In this document: positions 23,381-33,886 of the stretch, piece by piece
How positions within the stretch are numbered: the stretch's first letter is position 1
How the letters are laid out: each line of letters starts with the position of its first letter
Source of the DNA: Oryzias latipes
Lineage: Eukaryota; Chordata; Actinopteri; Beloniformes; Adrianichthyidae
NCBI RefSeq assembly: GCF_002234675.1
Contig: NC_019869.2
Location: 14,241,015 to 14,305,014 of the forward strand
Length of the DNA: 64,000 bases
Direction: 5' to 3'
Notes under the pieces: generated by a model
What the model was told of the DNA's origin: nothing
The model's database searches: none
The model's input: the letters and a program-made list of their open reading frames with translations, nothing else
Program-made: the position numbers and the translations under genes

Positions 23381-24360
23381 ATGAAATCTTGAGAGCCTCA
23401 GATTGTTTGCTACGCCCCTGTATTGTGTGGGCCGGCCCATATGGGCTTTCAAAAAAGTCTGCACTTTTTTCTTTCTATGGTTTTATTTATTGCTTGGAAA
23501 TGAATTCATCATTTACCTTTTGATTTGATTTGATTTGAAATGGTTTATTTCAAGCAATCAAATAAGAATACCACACAAAACAATCATCAGTTATCCATTT
23601 ATACAATGACGAATCAAACTTAGGATAATTAGACCATAAATGTTAGTGTGATTGTTTTGTTTAGATAAATAATTTCATTCAAGTAGTTTTAATATCTGCC
23701 TTTGTTTAAACACTCTCTGGACCTGATTTTTTTTAATTAAAAATTTTAGAAACAGCTCCCCACTGACAGACTGGTCCCCCTCATTAATAAAATGAGGTGA
23801 TCAATAGCAATTTTGACTTTTCTGATCTCCTGGAGCCCGGTTGCTGGGTCTAATCTTGTGCCGTTGGAGAGTGAGACTGGGGTGTGAGACGGTGGGTGGA
23901 TCGTGCAGATGTCTCACTTCAAGCTCAGTCGAAAAACTGAAGATTTTCATTTGTGCTTCCGCCTACTTTTTCAGCATCATGCCTGTGTGGGTGTGCACAC
24001 ATACTCACACCTACACAAGCCTGACCCCCACCGTCACTGCACACACACATCCATTCGGGTTCATCAACAAGCACCCCAGATCAAAAATAACTTCCTTTAG
24101 AACCAAAGCTGCACTTATAGAGCCCAACTTTTGGCCATCCTCCAGCTTTAGGTCCATGTTTCACCACTCATACAGCAGGTGAGGTATGAACAGGCAGCTC
24201 CTGATGTGGAATCAAACGACAAACAAACAGATAATAAAATCGAAAGGGTGATGCTGTTTGATTGCTGCTGTAACAAATGTGGTGGTGTTACGTTAGCAAA
24301 CACTCGATGGACTACACAGAATGCACATGGAGGCGCACACATAAACACACACTGAGACGG
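23381..24360. other. cck upstream region
   Basis: It contains a TTTGAT-repeat tract near 23518-23540 and CA-rich stretches near 23995-24050. In the last 120 bp before the TATA box is a half-CRE-like 'ttacgtta' (about 24288-24295). No gene is supported; the open frames at 23841-24348 are chance frames. Confidence 0.4.
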
Positions 24361-24374
24361 AGCTGAGCGGGGAG

Positions 24375-24380
24375 TATAAA
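24375..24380 (+). promoter_or_regulatory. cck: TATA box of cck
   Basis: TATAAA within 'gagtataaaagagg'. Transcription would start about 25-30 bp downstream (near 24405), giving a short non-coding exon 1 that ends at the GTAAGG donor at 24461. The assignment rests on position relative to a well-supported gene. Confidence 0.8.
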
Positions 24381-24404
24381 AGAGGCTTCCTTCCCGCTCT
24401 TCGG

Positions 24405-24460
24405 AGAACTGCTCTCCTCACTCTCATACTCTGCTCACACGCTCAACTTCTCTCCTCAAG
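24405..24460 (+). other. cck: cck exon 1 (non-coding)
   Basis: Pyrimidine-rich leader between the inferred start site and a consensus donor (CTCAAG|GTAAGG, donor at 24461). No ATG is present. A non-coding first exon is normal for vertebrate CCK genes. The 5' boundary is inferred from the TATA box only. Confidence 0.7.
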
Positions 24461-24783
24461 GTAAGGAAGACTCTTTTTCTAAACTGATGGATGACATACT
24501 GACATTAGAGGATTTCCTGAAAGGATTGAATTTGTTAATATTTTGACACTTTCTTATGTTCTTTTGAATGAAAATTGGAGGTTTTATCATATATTTCTAA
24601 AAGCAAACCTGACATGAAAAATGCTTTCTTAACATTGAGGATCAGGTCAGTTTGACCTGATGGAATGACCATCAGGACGAGCAGCTCCTCACATGACTGA
24701 AGCTGGAGCTCTGGACGGCAGAGCAGGTTGAACCAGAGTGGAGGACATCATCTGAAACGCTCCGTCTTCTGTCTGTGTTTCAG

Positions 24784-24904
24784 ATGACCGCTGGCCTGGG
24801 AGTGTGTGTGGTGCTGGCAGTTTTGTGCACAAGCTGCTTGGGGCTCCCCGTCTCCTCAGCACCCTCAGATGAGGGCCAGCACTCCCTCTCAGCTCCTTCT
24901 GAAG
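24784..24904 (+). CDS. cck: cck coding exon 2 (signal peptide)
   Basis: Begins at the ATG immediately after the acceptor TTTCAG and ends GAAG|GTGCGA, phase 1. It encodes residues 1-40: signal peptide and start of the pro-region. Confidence 0.93.
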
Positions 24905-26572
24905 GTGCGACTCTCATGCAGAACAAACAGCTTTCCTTTGTGTCACGATTTCACACCTGATTTTATCTTGTGTGCACTTTAAGTTGCTCTTCCTGAGGCC
25001 GACACCAAAAGTTTGGATGGCGCCCACGTCCGACATAGCCGTTCCACCACGCAGCTGAAAGACCTTCCCGGGGCTGAGGAGGATGGAGATTCACGGGCAA
25101 ACCTCAGTGAGCTGCTGGCAAGACTCATCTCCACCAGGAAAGGTGTGTTAGGACGTGTGCAACTTTGAGCAGACTCTTTGTTGTGCAACTGCAAAGAATG
25201 ATAAAACTGTAAAGGATTTTAAAGGCGAGTGCTTTTTCCTGCCACTCCTCCTCCTTAGTGCAAAGCCGGCTTTGTAAAACGAGTTAGTAGCACTGAAAAG
25301 CTTTTGTGGTTTGAAAAAGCGTTTATTAGTGCGTACATCTTTCCGGTTAATCTTCTCTTGGCATCTTTTATCATCTCATGCTAAATCTTACAACTAATAT
25401 TCTCCCTTTTTTAAACCCACAGACACCACTCAAAAGATTTCTTCCAGAATTTGATTTTAAAACAAAACATCTAGCATGAAAATTAATTTATTTTTAGCTT
25501 ATATGTTACCATTTTCATAGTTTAACTTTCCTTAGCTGGCTGATTTATTCTGGCCATTAGATCTGCTAAATCCCCACTCAAACTCTGAAATGTTTCTGCT
25601 TCACACAAAGTAAAAACTTGGACACAGAAATGTACAAAAAGTCAAAGGGCACGCTGAAATTAATATTTATTACCGGAGGGATCGGGTGCCTGGGTGTGCT
25701 TCTGTGGGCGTCTGTGCCTGCGTTCACGCTGTTTGTTCACTTGCAAGTTTTTGGTGTGGGAGGTGTCGTTGTCAAGCCTTCTGCGGCCAATCCTCTCAGC
25801 GTGCCAGGGAGTCGCACTGGTGTGTCGGTGTGCGTGCACATTTTGCGGGGGAGGATGCGGGTGGAGGGAAAGTGTGTTTCTGTGAGCGTGTAGTTTTGCT
25901 CGTGAGCTCTGCTTGGAATTAAAAAAATCAGGACCAGGGAAAAAAAGGGAGATGAGAAGGAGGAAGAGGGATGGGTGTGGGGGTTGGTGAAGGAGGAGGA
26001 GGGGGGGGCACATGCAATTACATGCATGCAATTGGAGGGGCTAATGTGTCAGAGCTGCTGCTGCTTCGTCTTTAGGTCAAGTCTGAGCTTGGCCTGGGTG
26101 GATTTGTGTGTGCGTTTGTGAGCACATGTGTGAGTGTCAAGAAAATTTAATGAAGCAAAAACCAGAACCAGGCAATTAAAATACAGCAAAACAAGTCGCC
26201 TCCACTGGTTGAGTTTTGTGAAAGACACTGATGATGACACTTCTTCTTGATTAATAAAGTTAGCTAAACTATTTTGAAATGTAGGAATTTGACAGGATTT
26301 TTTGTGAGTGTTTAGTCTCATTCAAAGCTCACGTTTCTCCCTTTTGCCTCCAAACCTGGAGCATGTAGACTGATGACGCTCACGTGTGGCCTTCTTTTCT
26401 CCCCTCATCCCCTGCTTGCCGTGCCCCCCCTCCAGGTTCAGTGCGTAGAAACTCCTCAGCAAACAACAGAGGAGGCGTCCTGCGGGCCAACCACCGGATA
26501 GCAGACAGGGACTACTTGGGCTGGATGGATTTTGGTCGCCGTAGCGCCGAAGAGTACGAGTACTCCTCATAA
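24784..26572 (+). CDS. cck: Preprocholecystokinin (CCK), complete, three coding exons
   Basis: Precursor of cholecystokinin, a secreted gut hormone and neuropeptide acting on CCK receptors in digestion and satiety. Coding exons are 24784-24904, 24984-25142 and 26436-26572; phases join to 138 codons plus TAA. Residues 1 to about 20 form a signal peptide (hydrophobic core VCVVLAVLC). The pro-region follows. Arg118 is the monobasic cleavage site before CCK-8, residues 119-126, DYLGWMDF. Gly127 supplies the C-terminal amide and Arg128-Arg129 the dibasic site. The tail SAEEYEYSS carries tyrosines 134 and 136; Tyr120, Tyr134 and Tyr136 lie in acidic contexts suited to sulfation. The start ATG directly follows the exon 2 acceptor (TTTCAG|ATG). 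Leu at the sixth residue from the C-terminus corresponds to the fish CCK-L form. Length and exon plan fit the family. Tail-to-tail neighbour: trak1. Confidence 0.97.
24984..25142 (+). CDS. cck: cck coding exon 3 (pro-region)
   Basis: Acceptor CACTTTAAG, donor AAAG|GTGTGT. It encodes residues 41-93, ending [14 protein letters not shown], the conserved stretch ahead of the longer CCK forms. Confidence 0.93.
25143..26435 (+). other. cck: cck intron 3
   Basis: A 1.3-kb intron with GT- and CA-rich stretches (25680-25900 and 26090-26130) and a G-run near 26000. Opposed open frames inside it are chance frames in low-complexity sequence. The acceptor is a C-rich CCCCCCTCCAG. Confidence 0.85.
26436..26572 (+). 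CDS. cck: cck coding exon 4 (CCK-8 and C-terminal flanking peptide)
   Basis: Acceptor CTCCAG, stop TAA at 26570-26572. It encodes residues 94-138 with the complete bioactive peptide, amidation glycine, dibasic site and tyrosine-containing tail. Confidence 0.97.
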
Positions 26573-26885
26573 GGGGACATTGCTGCTCCTGCCCCCTTCC
26601 TCCGTGCAGGCGCATGAGAAAAGGCAGAAAAAAACCCTGCTGGCTGGCTCCTCTCTGTCTTAAATAAAGGTCTGTCTATGATGTAATTGTTGTAAATTTG
26701 TTTGTAAAACTGTAATAACGCAATATTCTTACTGTATGCCAAATTTTGCAGAAAGCTCTCTTTTGTTTGTTTGTTTTTGGGGTTGGGTGTGGGGGTTGTT
26801 TCTCTTGATTCTTAATCATTTGGGATGGAGAAGGTTTATGTGTGGTGAGATTACCTGAATTGAATAAAACAGCAAAAGCTGCTTC
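26573..26885 (+). terminator. cck: cck 3' UTR with two AATAAA signals
   Basis: AATAAA at 26663-26668 and 26863-26868. The first gives a compact 3' UTR of about 110 nt; the second would extend it by 200 nt. Which one is used cannot be told from sequence. Confidence 0.75.
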
Positions 26886-27409
26886 GCTGCTTTCATACGT
26901 GTTTTTATGTAGTTTGTTAGAATTTAAAAGACAGTCACCGAGGTCTCTGGTCCCCTCATGATCACATCAATAACAACAATTTTGCACATTCATCAATACT
27001 AGTTTTTATATTCCTTAGTACTCGGTTGACCTTTTTTACTGGAAAAAAAAAGATTTTCCCACAAAAAACGGTGGGAGTACAACACGTTTACATTCCAAGA
27101 ATGTATACAAGATGCAAAGTAGTTAAGGGGGAGTCATCTAAAGTTTTTGTCAAGCTTTAGAAATATAGAAATATGTCTATCTGATGCATGTAGGAATGTG
27201 TAGAAAAGTAGAAGAACCCCTCAAATGTCTCATTTAATCCTGCATGCAGCTGTTTGCAGTCCTTTCTGAGTCTTACAGTTTGCTTAAAAGCAATTTAGTT
27301 CTGCTATGTGTTCAAAATAAATAATTCTTAATGAAAACTAGGATTTTTGTTCCCTCATAGATGTTTCTAGCAGTATATAACAAATATGTATTTACATTAC
27401 AAAAATGCC
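26886..27409. other. Gene-free interval downstream of cck
   Basis: Unique AT-rich sequence; nothing recognised. Confidence 0.5.
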
Positions 27410-27525
27410 CTGCGACAACCCTGTTCAGGGTGTCCGCAGCCTTTGCCCACAAGTGGCTGGGATAGGCTCCTGCAGCCCTGTGACCCCGAAAGGGAACAAA
27501 GGGTTCAGTAGATGAAGGAATGAAT
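27410..27525 (+). mobile_element. SINE 3' tail fragment
   Basis: Typical tail: 'ctgttcagggtgtccgcagc', 'ggctgggataggctcc', 'gtgaccccgaaagggaacaa' and 'gggttcagtagatgaagg', then GAATGAAT repeats. The tRNA-like head is missing. Confidence 0.75.
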
Positions 27526-27654
27526 GAATTACAAAAAATTACCTTATGTGTTGAACACTGATTACATCCCCCTCAAAGGGAGACCTCGCAGAGCTTCCTG
27601 ATCTTCTGGTGGTGGGAGGAGGTCTGGACAAAAGCAAAACTTCTTGTAATTGAA

Positions 27655-27900
27655 ACAAAAGCCAGGAAGCTGCTGTATGGTGTGTACTTGTAAAGCACTT
27701 TTCTACTTTCATTCAAGACCCAAAGCACTTTACAGTCACTGTCCCAGCTGTACATTCACACACTGGCGCCAGTCTTCCACCAGAGGCATGATGGGGTTCA
27801 GTGTCTTGCCCAAGGACACATGGATCGGCAAGGCGGGATTCGAACCTGCAGATTTCTGATCAGAGGTCAACTGCCGTACCACTACACCACGGGCGACCCT
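27655..27900 (-). mobile_element. tRNA-derived SINE
   Basis: On the minus strand the head carries 'gtggtgtagtggtacggcag' (A-box region) and an exact B box GGTTCGAATCC, followed by 'gtgtccttgggcaagacact'. The tail contains 'aaagtgctttgggtcttgaa'. A plus-strand relative is at 35389-35550. These tRNA-like heads are not functional tRNA genes. Confidence 0.85.
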
Positions 27901-28019
27901 GGAACAAAGTCCAATGATGTGAAAGGAGGCAGGTCAGGTGACCTGTGCTGCAGGGTTTTCTGTTATCAGTTGACATGCAAACTCTTCAGAAGCCATTTTT
28001 ACTCTTTGGACACCAAGGA

Positions 28020-28671
28020 TGTGTCCAAATTCCAACCCTAACCCCTAACTACAAAAAAACTATGTAGTTTGGGGCTATGTGGTGCCCTGAATTTTAAAAG
28101 CAATTCAGGCACCATGCTCACTACTATTTTTTTTAACCCTTGTGCTATCCTAGGCACTTTAACATTGGGAGTTTGGTCATCTAGACCCACTAGACAGTGC
28201 TCTGAACCTTTTTTCTTCAATGATTTGTGATCCTCACTGGTGTCCGTGGATTACAAGTAATCTTTCCACCTTTATCCACCTTTGTCATGGTAAGAATAAC
28301 ACGTCAATGTAGGGATAGGGTCATCTAGGATAGCACAAGGGTTACACGGCGTCATCGATTTCACAAAGTTAAAATCTAATTGATACAAGCGTTTTGCGAT
28401 GATTATCTACGAGTCCACTGTCTTCCGAAGATAAAAACGTTGATAGCTTATTTACAAAAAAAAAAATTAAATACATTTTTTTGGTAAAAATTGTTCCGAC
28501 GCAATGCATTGTGGTCTATATTCGCCGATCTAGTGAGGACTGATGCACACTGGTTTTTTGCAGAGACTTCTGGGAAATTTCTGGGGCACTGGATTTTGGA
28601 ATTGTAGATTGGGAAAGCACTACAAAATGGCGAACGCCCTATATAGTGAGTATGGAAGGAATTTGGACACA
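28020..28671. mobile_element. TIR element (GTGTCCAAATTCC ends), host to a nested MITE
   Basis: Left end 'gtgtccaaattcc' and right end 'ggaatttggacac' are perfect inverted repeats. Near them are 'actatgtagtttggggctat' (left) and 'gccctatatagtgagtatgg' (right). The TTAA MITE at 28133-28345 interrupts it. No coding sequence; a non-autonomous DNA transposon. Confidence 0.75.
28133..28345 (+). mobile_element. TTAA-flanked MITE, copy 2
   Basis: TTAA then CCCTTGTGCTATCCTAG at the left; GATAGCACAAGGG then TTAC at the right. It lies in the same orientation as copy 1 and is inserted inside the element at 28020-28671. Confidence 0.82.
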
Positions 28672-31650
28672 AACCGAGTTCAGCAGGTGGGGGGGCGGAG
28701 CCTCAACTGATAGAGATTTCTGTGACGTGGGAACCTCTGAATAGACTTGACTTTAAAGACTTTTAATAGTGTTTTAGTTTATGTCTTTCGAGGACCATTT
28801 GACATCAAACACTCTTTAAACCTTTAACACCAAAGCTTTAGCTGGAGTGTTGGCGCTTTGAAGTACCGTAACTCTATAACCACTTAAAGTTGAAGGTCCC
28901 TGCTTCGTGCTGCTGCTCCGCCCCCCCTGTGGCCAGACTGGTGTGTAACACACGGGTTAAGATCATTGGTTCAGAGCATCACCTGACATTTATGGACCAA
29001 AAAAAAAACCAAGAGCATATCAGTTAGTAACAGTCGAAAACACAGCCAACTGTGACAATAGACGTTTGAAGAATGTCTAAACGTAAAACATCACAATGAA
29101 ATATTTAGCCTTGTAGAAAGAGACTTAGTAGAGCAACTGTTCATGCAGAGCCAAATCCTCCATTTAGAGAAGAGTTTCCGTCCTGCTGTTGGATGCCATT
29201 TCTGTTTGGTAAAAATGGGATAGGAGATATTTTTGATGCTGAGGAATCAGGCCAGTCTGCAGCCACACAAAGGAAAGTGGGTGGATGCATCGCTGAGAGA
29301 TCGGCCTGAACAACGGTCAAAATATCTTCAAATGAGAGCAGAGATCTTCATGAGCTTTAACATCTGCGGTCTCAGAAAAGCTCACATTCAATGAATTATT
29401 AAAGTGGGCTCAGAGATAAATATTAACATGTCTTTGGCTCCAGTTGAAGTTTAACAGTCAACAGAGCATATATAAGCCGAATTTCATTTGCTTTACTGAG
29501 TCTGAAAACAGAAACTTATACAACTACGAGTTTACTGAAATGTGAGATGATACCTCACTTGTGACCGATGACCCTCTGCTGCACATTCCTTTAGCTGATA
29601 ATTGGCTGATAGCCTATTTCAAACGACATCTGTCAGTGGAAGACCGATGTAAGCAGTCCCCGTGAATTCAAATGAACGGTTATGGCGCTGCGGCGCCACT
29701 ACAGTAAGTGAAAGAAGTGTCTGTGTGAGTGAGAGGTGGAGAGAGGGATCAATGGACAAAGCAGCCTGAATTATTCAGGCAGGCCCTTCGCAGCGGCCCT
29801 GGGGAGGTTTCGAGTTTGCCATGTTTTTGTGTGTGTTGGACATTAAAGCATCTGGCACCGACCGAGGACACACTTGAAAGAGAAATTTACAGAGACTGGA
29901 GATTAATAGCCATCCATGGGAATCGTTCAAAACTCTCGAGGAGCAAAGACTTCAGAAGCTAAAAGGTTTCAGTTCACTTTAAGAGTCTCGCATGCGTGTG
30001 TGTGTGGATTCTTGGCATCGCACAAACATGAACAAGTAAAGGTCAAAATGATAAATGTGTTAGAATACTTCTAGATCTTTTAAATCCCTAGTCTGCCGGA
30101 GTTTTGTGTCCAAATGGGAGAAGACAGAGTCATAAAAAGCAGTAGAGAGGCTGTAATGAAGATCCAGCAATAGAGATGGCAGATGGCTGTTTCTATCCTC
30201 TTTTTAATTCCTTCATATCTGTCTCCAATGTTTAACTTTTGGATTTAGGATGAATCTGTTTAAGAAAACAGCAAATGATGCAGCTGAGAATGATGCTCTG
30301 TGTCACAAAGTGAACGTGTCACAAACGGGTAAATAAAACATTTGGGTTTCTTCTCCAACAAAAAGACGGCATTTGTCTTTTCACATTTTAAATTAGAATG
30401 AGGAGAGGTCTCAATCAAAAACTATTGATGAGGACATTGTTAACTGTTTTTAAAAAGACAACCACATGGAGTTAACTTAAATGCTACCCCCCCAAGTCGG
30501 ACCCCTGCAGGCTGTGGAGAAAGTCCAGGGAAAGTTGACTTCTTATCTTCGAATTAAAGGACGTGTTCTTTGAAAACACTAGAAAAATGATTTTCAGTTA
30601 AAAATTTAACATCAGACATGCTGCCAGTAACAACTAAATATCACACTTATTTCAATCTTTTAGGGCTTTTTTAAGCCTCTATTTTTAAGGGGTGCAAACA
30701 ATTTTGTACAAGTTTTGGGTTTTTACCCTGGTCTTTTTCAAGTTTAAATATTTTCACAGCCTTGTAGTTTATTTTAACTTTTACTTGAGTAGATTAATGA
30801 CGAAAAAACCGTTTGACACTTTGAAGATTTTAGATGGTAAACATATTTCGATTGTCATGTGCGTAGTAAGTGTATCATGAAGTATTTGTCAGAATATGGA
30901 AAGTTAAAACAACTCATGACATGCGAGTGATGTTGTCCGGTGTCCTTACGCCACTTTAGCCAGTATTAAGGTGTGAGTACTGTCTCCCTACTGACCGCGC
31001 GCAAATGCTGCATGTACGGGGGGTGCACATGGCACCGAAGTGCCCAGGACGCCCGATGGATGTCCATACAAACTACACTTTTCTAATTTAGAGATGTCCT
31101 GTTCAGAATTTTTGCCGCAATTCCAAGTCATTTGATTTTGTGTATGTGGTGATACCGAGTCCTGATGTGATACTTTTGTAAAAACTGATCCAGGCTGGTC
31201 CTTGTTTTTATTTTATTCACCTTGTTCTATCATTGAACACACAAACAGGGAAAGTCTGGGAAATAGTTTCAACACTGAGGTAAAAATAGTACAACTGTCA
31301 ACTAGAAAGTTTTTTTCAACTATTAACTAGTAAAAATAGGTGATAACTAGTCATGTGATAAAGTTAGCTTTCTGTAGCTATATGGTCCTTAGACCGATTG
31401 GTCTTTTTTTGATTGATTATGATCCTTAAACTTCAAAATTCTTAAAAATTAGAAATGATTTTCCTCTCAATCTTTGTTGCAGGAGGATAGACAGTAAATG
31501 TAGCTTTACAATCTGCAGAACTACTTTTGATCAGATGTGTTTCTTATCTCCATTAAAAATGGAAAAAACAAGGACTTTCCTCCAACATCCTGGTTGTAGC
31601 ATGAAACCAGCATCACAGACAGAGTTCCTGCAGGATTCAGCTGATCTCTG
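28672..31650. other. Gene-free interval
   Basis: No gene is supported. Bases 28818-28963 weakly resemble the fold-back MITE at 5521-5828 ('taacaccaaagctttagctg' ... 'cgggttaa'). The rest is unique AT-rich sequence with chance frames. Confidence 0.4.
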
Positions 31651-31704
31651 ACACAGAAAAGCATTTGGTGCTGCAGGACTGCAGCACCAAATGCTTTTCT
31701 GTGT
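31651..31704. repeat. Perfect 26-bp inverted repeat with 2-nt loop
   Basis: Arms 31651-31676 (starting ACACAGAAAAGCATTTGG) and 31679-31704 are exact reverse complements separated by GA. It would form a hairpin without mismatches if transcribed, or a cruciform in DNA. No relation to a known miRNA is claimed. Confidence 0.95.
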
Positions 31705-31847
31705 AGCTAGAGGACTTTTTTCTTAACCCCCCCCTTTAAACTTTGTCAATAATGATACAAATCTTGGCTCAAAAGTAGGGGGGGGGTTGCTGGGGGGGGG
31801 AGGGGGGCCCCCCTACCTTGCCATAACTCCACCCCTGGCTACTAATT
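31705..31847. repeat. C- and G-run cluster
   Basis: Runs of C near 31727-31733 and G-runs of nine, nine and six near 31779-31808, followed by a C-run. This is a possible G-quadruplex region and a likely assembly weak point. Confidence 0.6.
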
Positions 31848-32176
31848 GAAAGTGGGCTTCATGAAATCTGTCAATCAGGCGTTTTGAACAGTATGTGAGA
31901 CAGCCTACTTTTATTGAGGCACCTGATTGGTCAGTTTATAACTTGAACATTTTGCACTACAGAGAAAAACAACATGAAAAAAAAAAGGATTATCAAGAAC
32001 AGTTTAAAAAATGTGCCAAAGCAAGAACAGTTATTCTGAACATTAGAATGACTAACAGCTGTTTATTTCTCTATAGAAGTCTGTGGGATTTTGTCTTCCT
32101 GGAATCAGCAGGTACTTCCTGTTTGGAGTGCCAAGGGGAAGGGGCCACTCAGTCCAGCTCTCGTGTACAGTCAATG
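31848..32176 (+). mobile_element. TIR family B, right part
   Basis: Carries family marks 'acctgattggtcagtttata', 'aacagctgtttatttctc' and the right end 'cagtccagctctcgtgtaca' plus 'gtcaatg'. The left terminus is missing. Confidence 0.65.
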
Positions 32177-32364
32177 ATGACAGCCAGTTTGCTACTTGAC
32201 ACTATAAGCTCTGTTAATGGGCATATTATGTGGGTGAAATAATGTTGCTGATGCTTTTGCATCAAAAATAATCTTAATTGCCTCCGTCTAAAATAAGATT
32301 ACAAAGATGTATGCAACATCAGGGGAATTCAGCACTTTTGTTGCTCTGCTCTGCTTGTTTTTTT

Positions 32365-32895
32365 ACAGTGGCCCTAAAGTGCAGTTCACACTGAGAAATC
32401 ACTCAACGCAAAAACATATTAAAGGTCACAACGACGATTAACAAGGCAAAACAACAACGTTACATTTATAAATCAAAATAAAATTCCAGAAACCAAATCT
32501 CAATTCCAAAAAATGAAGCAAAATAAAAAAAAAGTAATTTATTATGGGAAAGGAGAAAGATAAAAAGTGAGACAAAACATTCTTCTACTTTCCCTCTTCT
32601 TCAAAAATCAAATGTTTTCAATAGTGATTTCCCATAACACATCCCTTTACCGGTTTCTCGTTTTGTTTCATTTTTTAAGAGTATCATTTGTTTTCTGGAA
32701 ATTATTTTGGTTTGTTTTGTCTTAATTTCATCATTCAATTTTTAGGTGTTTTTGTTTCTTGAATTTGGTTTTGATTTCTAAAATCTTAATGTTGTTTTTG
32801 TGATTATTTGCTTTGCTTTTTAATTGTTGTTGTGGTCTTCAAATGTTTTTGTGTTGAGTTATTTGATTATATGATTTGCACTTCAGGGCCACCGT
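32365..32895. mobile_element. Fold-back TIR element (ACNGTGGCCCTRAAGTGCA ends)
   Basis: Left end ACAGTGGCCCTAAAGTGCA; the right end reads ACGGTGGCCCTGAAGTGCA when inverted. The left half is A-rich and the right half T-rich in mirror order, so the whole 530 bp can fold back. Non-coding. Confidence 0.75.
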
Positions 32896-33673
32896 AGTGT
32901 TGACTCGGAGAATTTAAAAAAATGTTACACAAAAAAGGAAAGAAGTTGTTTGGTGGAAAAGACAAGAAAACAGGAAGTGAGACAAACATTTTTAATCACA
33001 CAATGTTTAAAAACAAAACTAGAATTAGGGATGAAGCCTCATAAATCTCCAAAAAGATTCATAGCTTTGAGGCTTCAATCTAACAGAGGATGTTGGCCAT
33101 CTAGTGGCTAACAGGAGCTATTGCAGCATCTTAAAAGTGCAAATACTACTACTTAAAAAGAGAGAAGAAAAAAACAAAACAAAAAAAGGGCAAATACTAG
33201 ATTTATCACTGAGGTGTGGGATCAGTAAAAATATGTTTACACATTTGTAAATATTAATCCTTCACACAAATTATTACGTTAAAAACACGTGTAAGCAGCT
33301 CCTGAAGTCTATTTATAACCTTTTTAACCTCAAACATTTACCAGCAATGCATGATTGTCCTCTGTAAAGGAGATTTTTAAACCTGAATATCTCCCAACCC
33401 TTCCATACTACTGAATAAATTCCTTTCGGGATCTACTGAGGACATTTAGGGGGTTTCCATGAAACCAGATGAGAAAGGGTGGAGCTCTGGGAATAGTAGG
33501 TTTTGATGGATTTAGAAACATTTTTTTTTTCTCTGGTACTCCTGAGGATAAATCTGCTACACAGTAGTTTAGTTCATTGTGCAACATATTTGCTCTAGAA
33601 AAAAAAACAAAGAACGTTGATTTAGAAGCTCAACTAAATCAGATATTGTCTTTTCGAATGCAACAAAACTTTT
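32896..33673. other. Gene-free interval
   Basis: AT-rich with A-runs; nothing recognised. Confidence 0.45.
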
Positions 33674-33886
33674 TTAACCCTTGTGCTATCTTAGATGACC
33701 CCACCCTTACATTGACGTGTTCTCCCTACCATGACAAAGGTGGATAAAGGTGGAAAGATTTCATGTAATCTATGGACACCAGTGAAGATCACAAATCATT
33801 GAAGAAAAAAGGTTCAGTGCACTGTCTAATGGGTCTATATGACCCAACTCCCAATGTTAAAGTGCCTAGGATAGCACAAGGGTTAG
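33674..33886 (-). mobile_element. TTAA-flanked MITE, copy 3 (inverted)
   Basis: TTAA then CCCTTGTGCTATCTTAG on the left and CTAGGATAGCACAAGGG then TTAG on the right. Internal sequence is the reverse complement of copies 1 and 2. The 64-codon frame over it (33772) is an artefact: similar frames appear on the other strand in copy 2. Confidence 0.82.

Noticed and set aside
25618..26031. Several frames of up to 123 codons within cck
   Set aside because: They lie in cck intron 3, in GT/CA-rich low-complexity sequence.
27655..27900. tRNA-like A and B boxes, considered as a tRNA gene
   Set aside because: The sequence does not close into a tRNA cloverleaf and continues into a SINE body and tail; the same applies to the other SINE heads.
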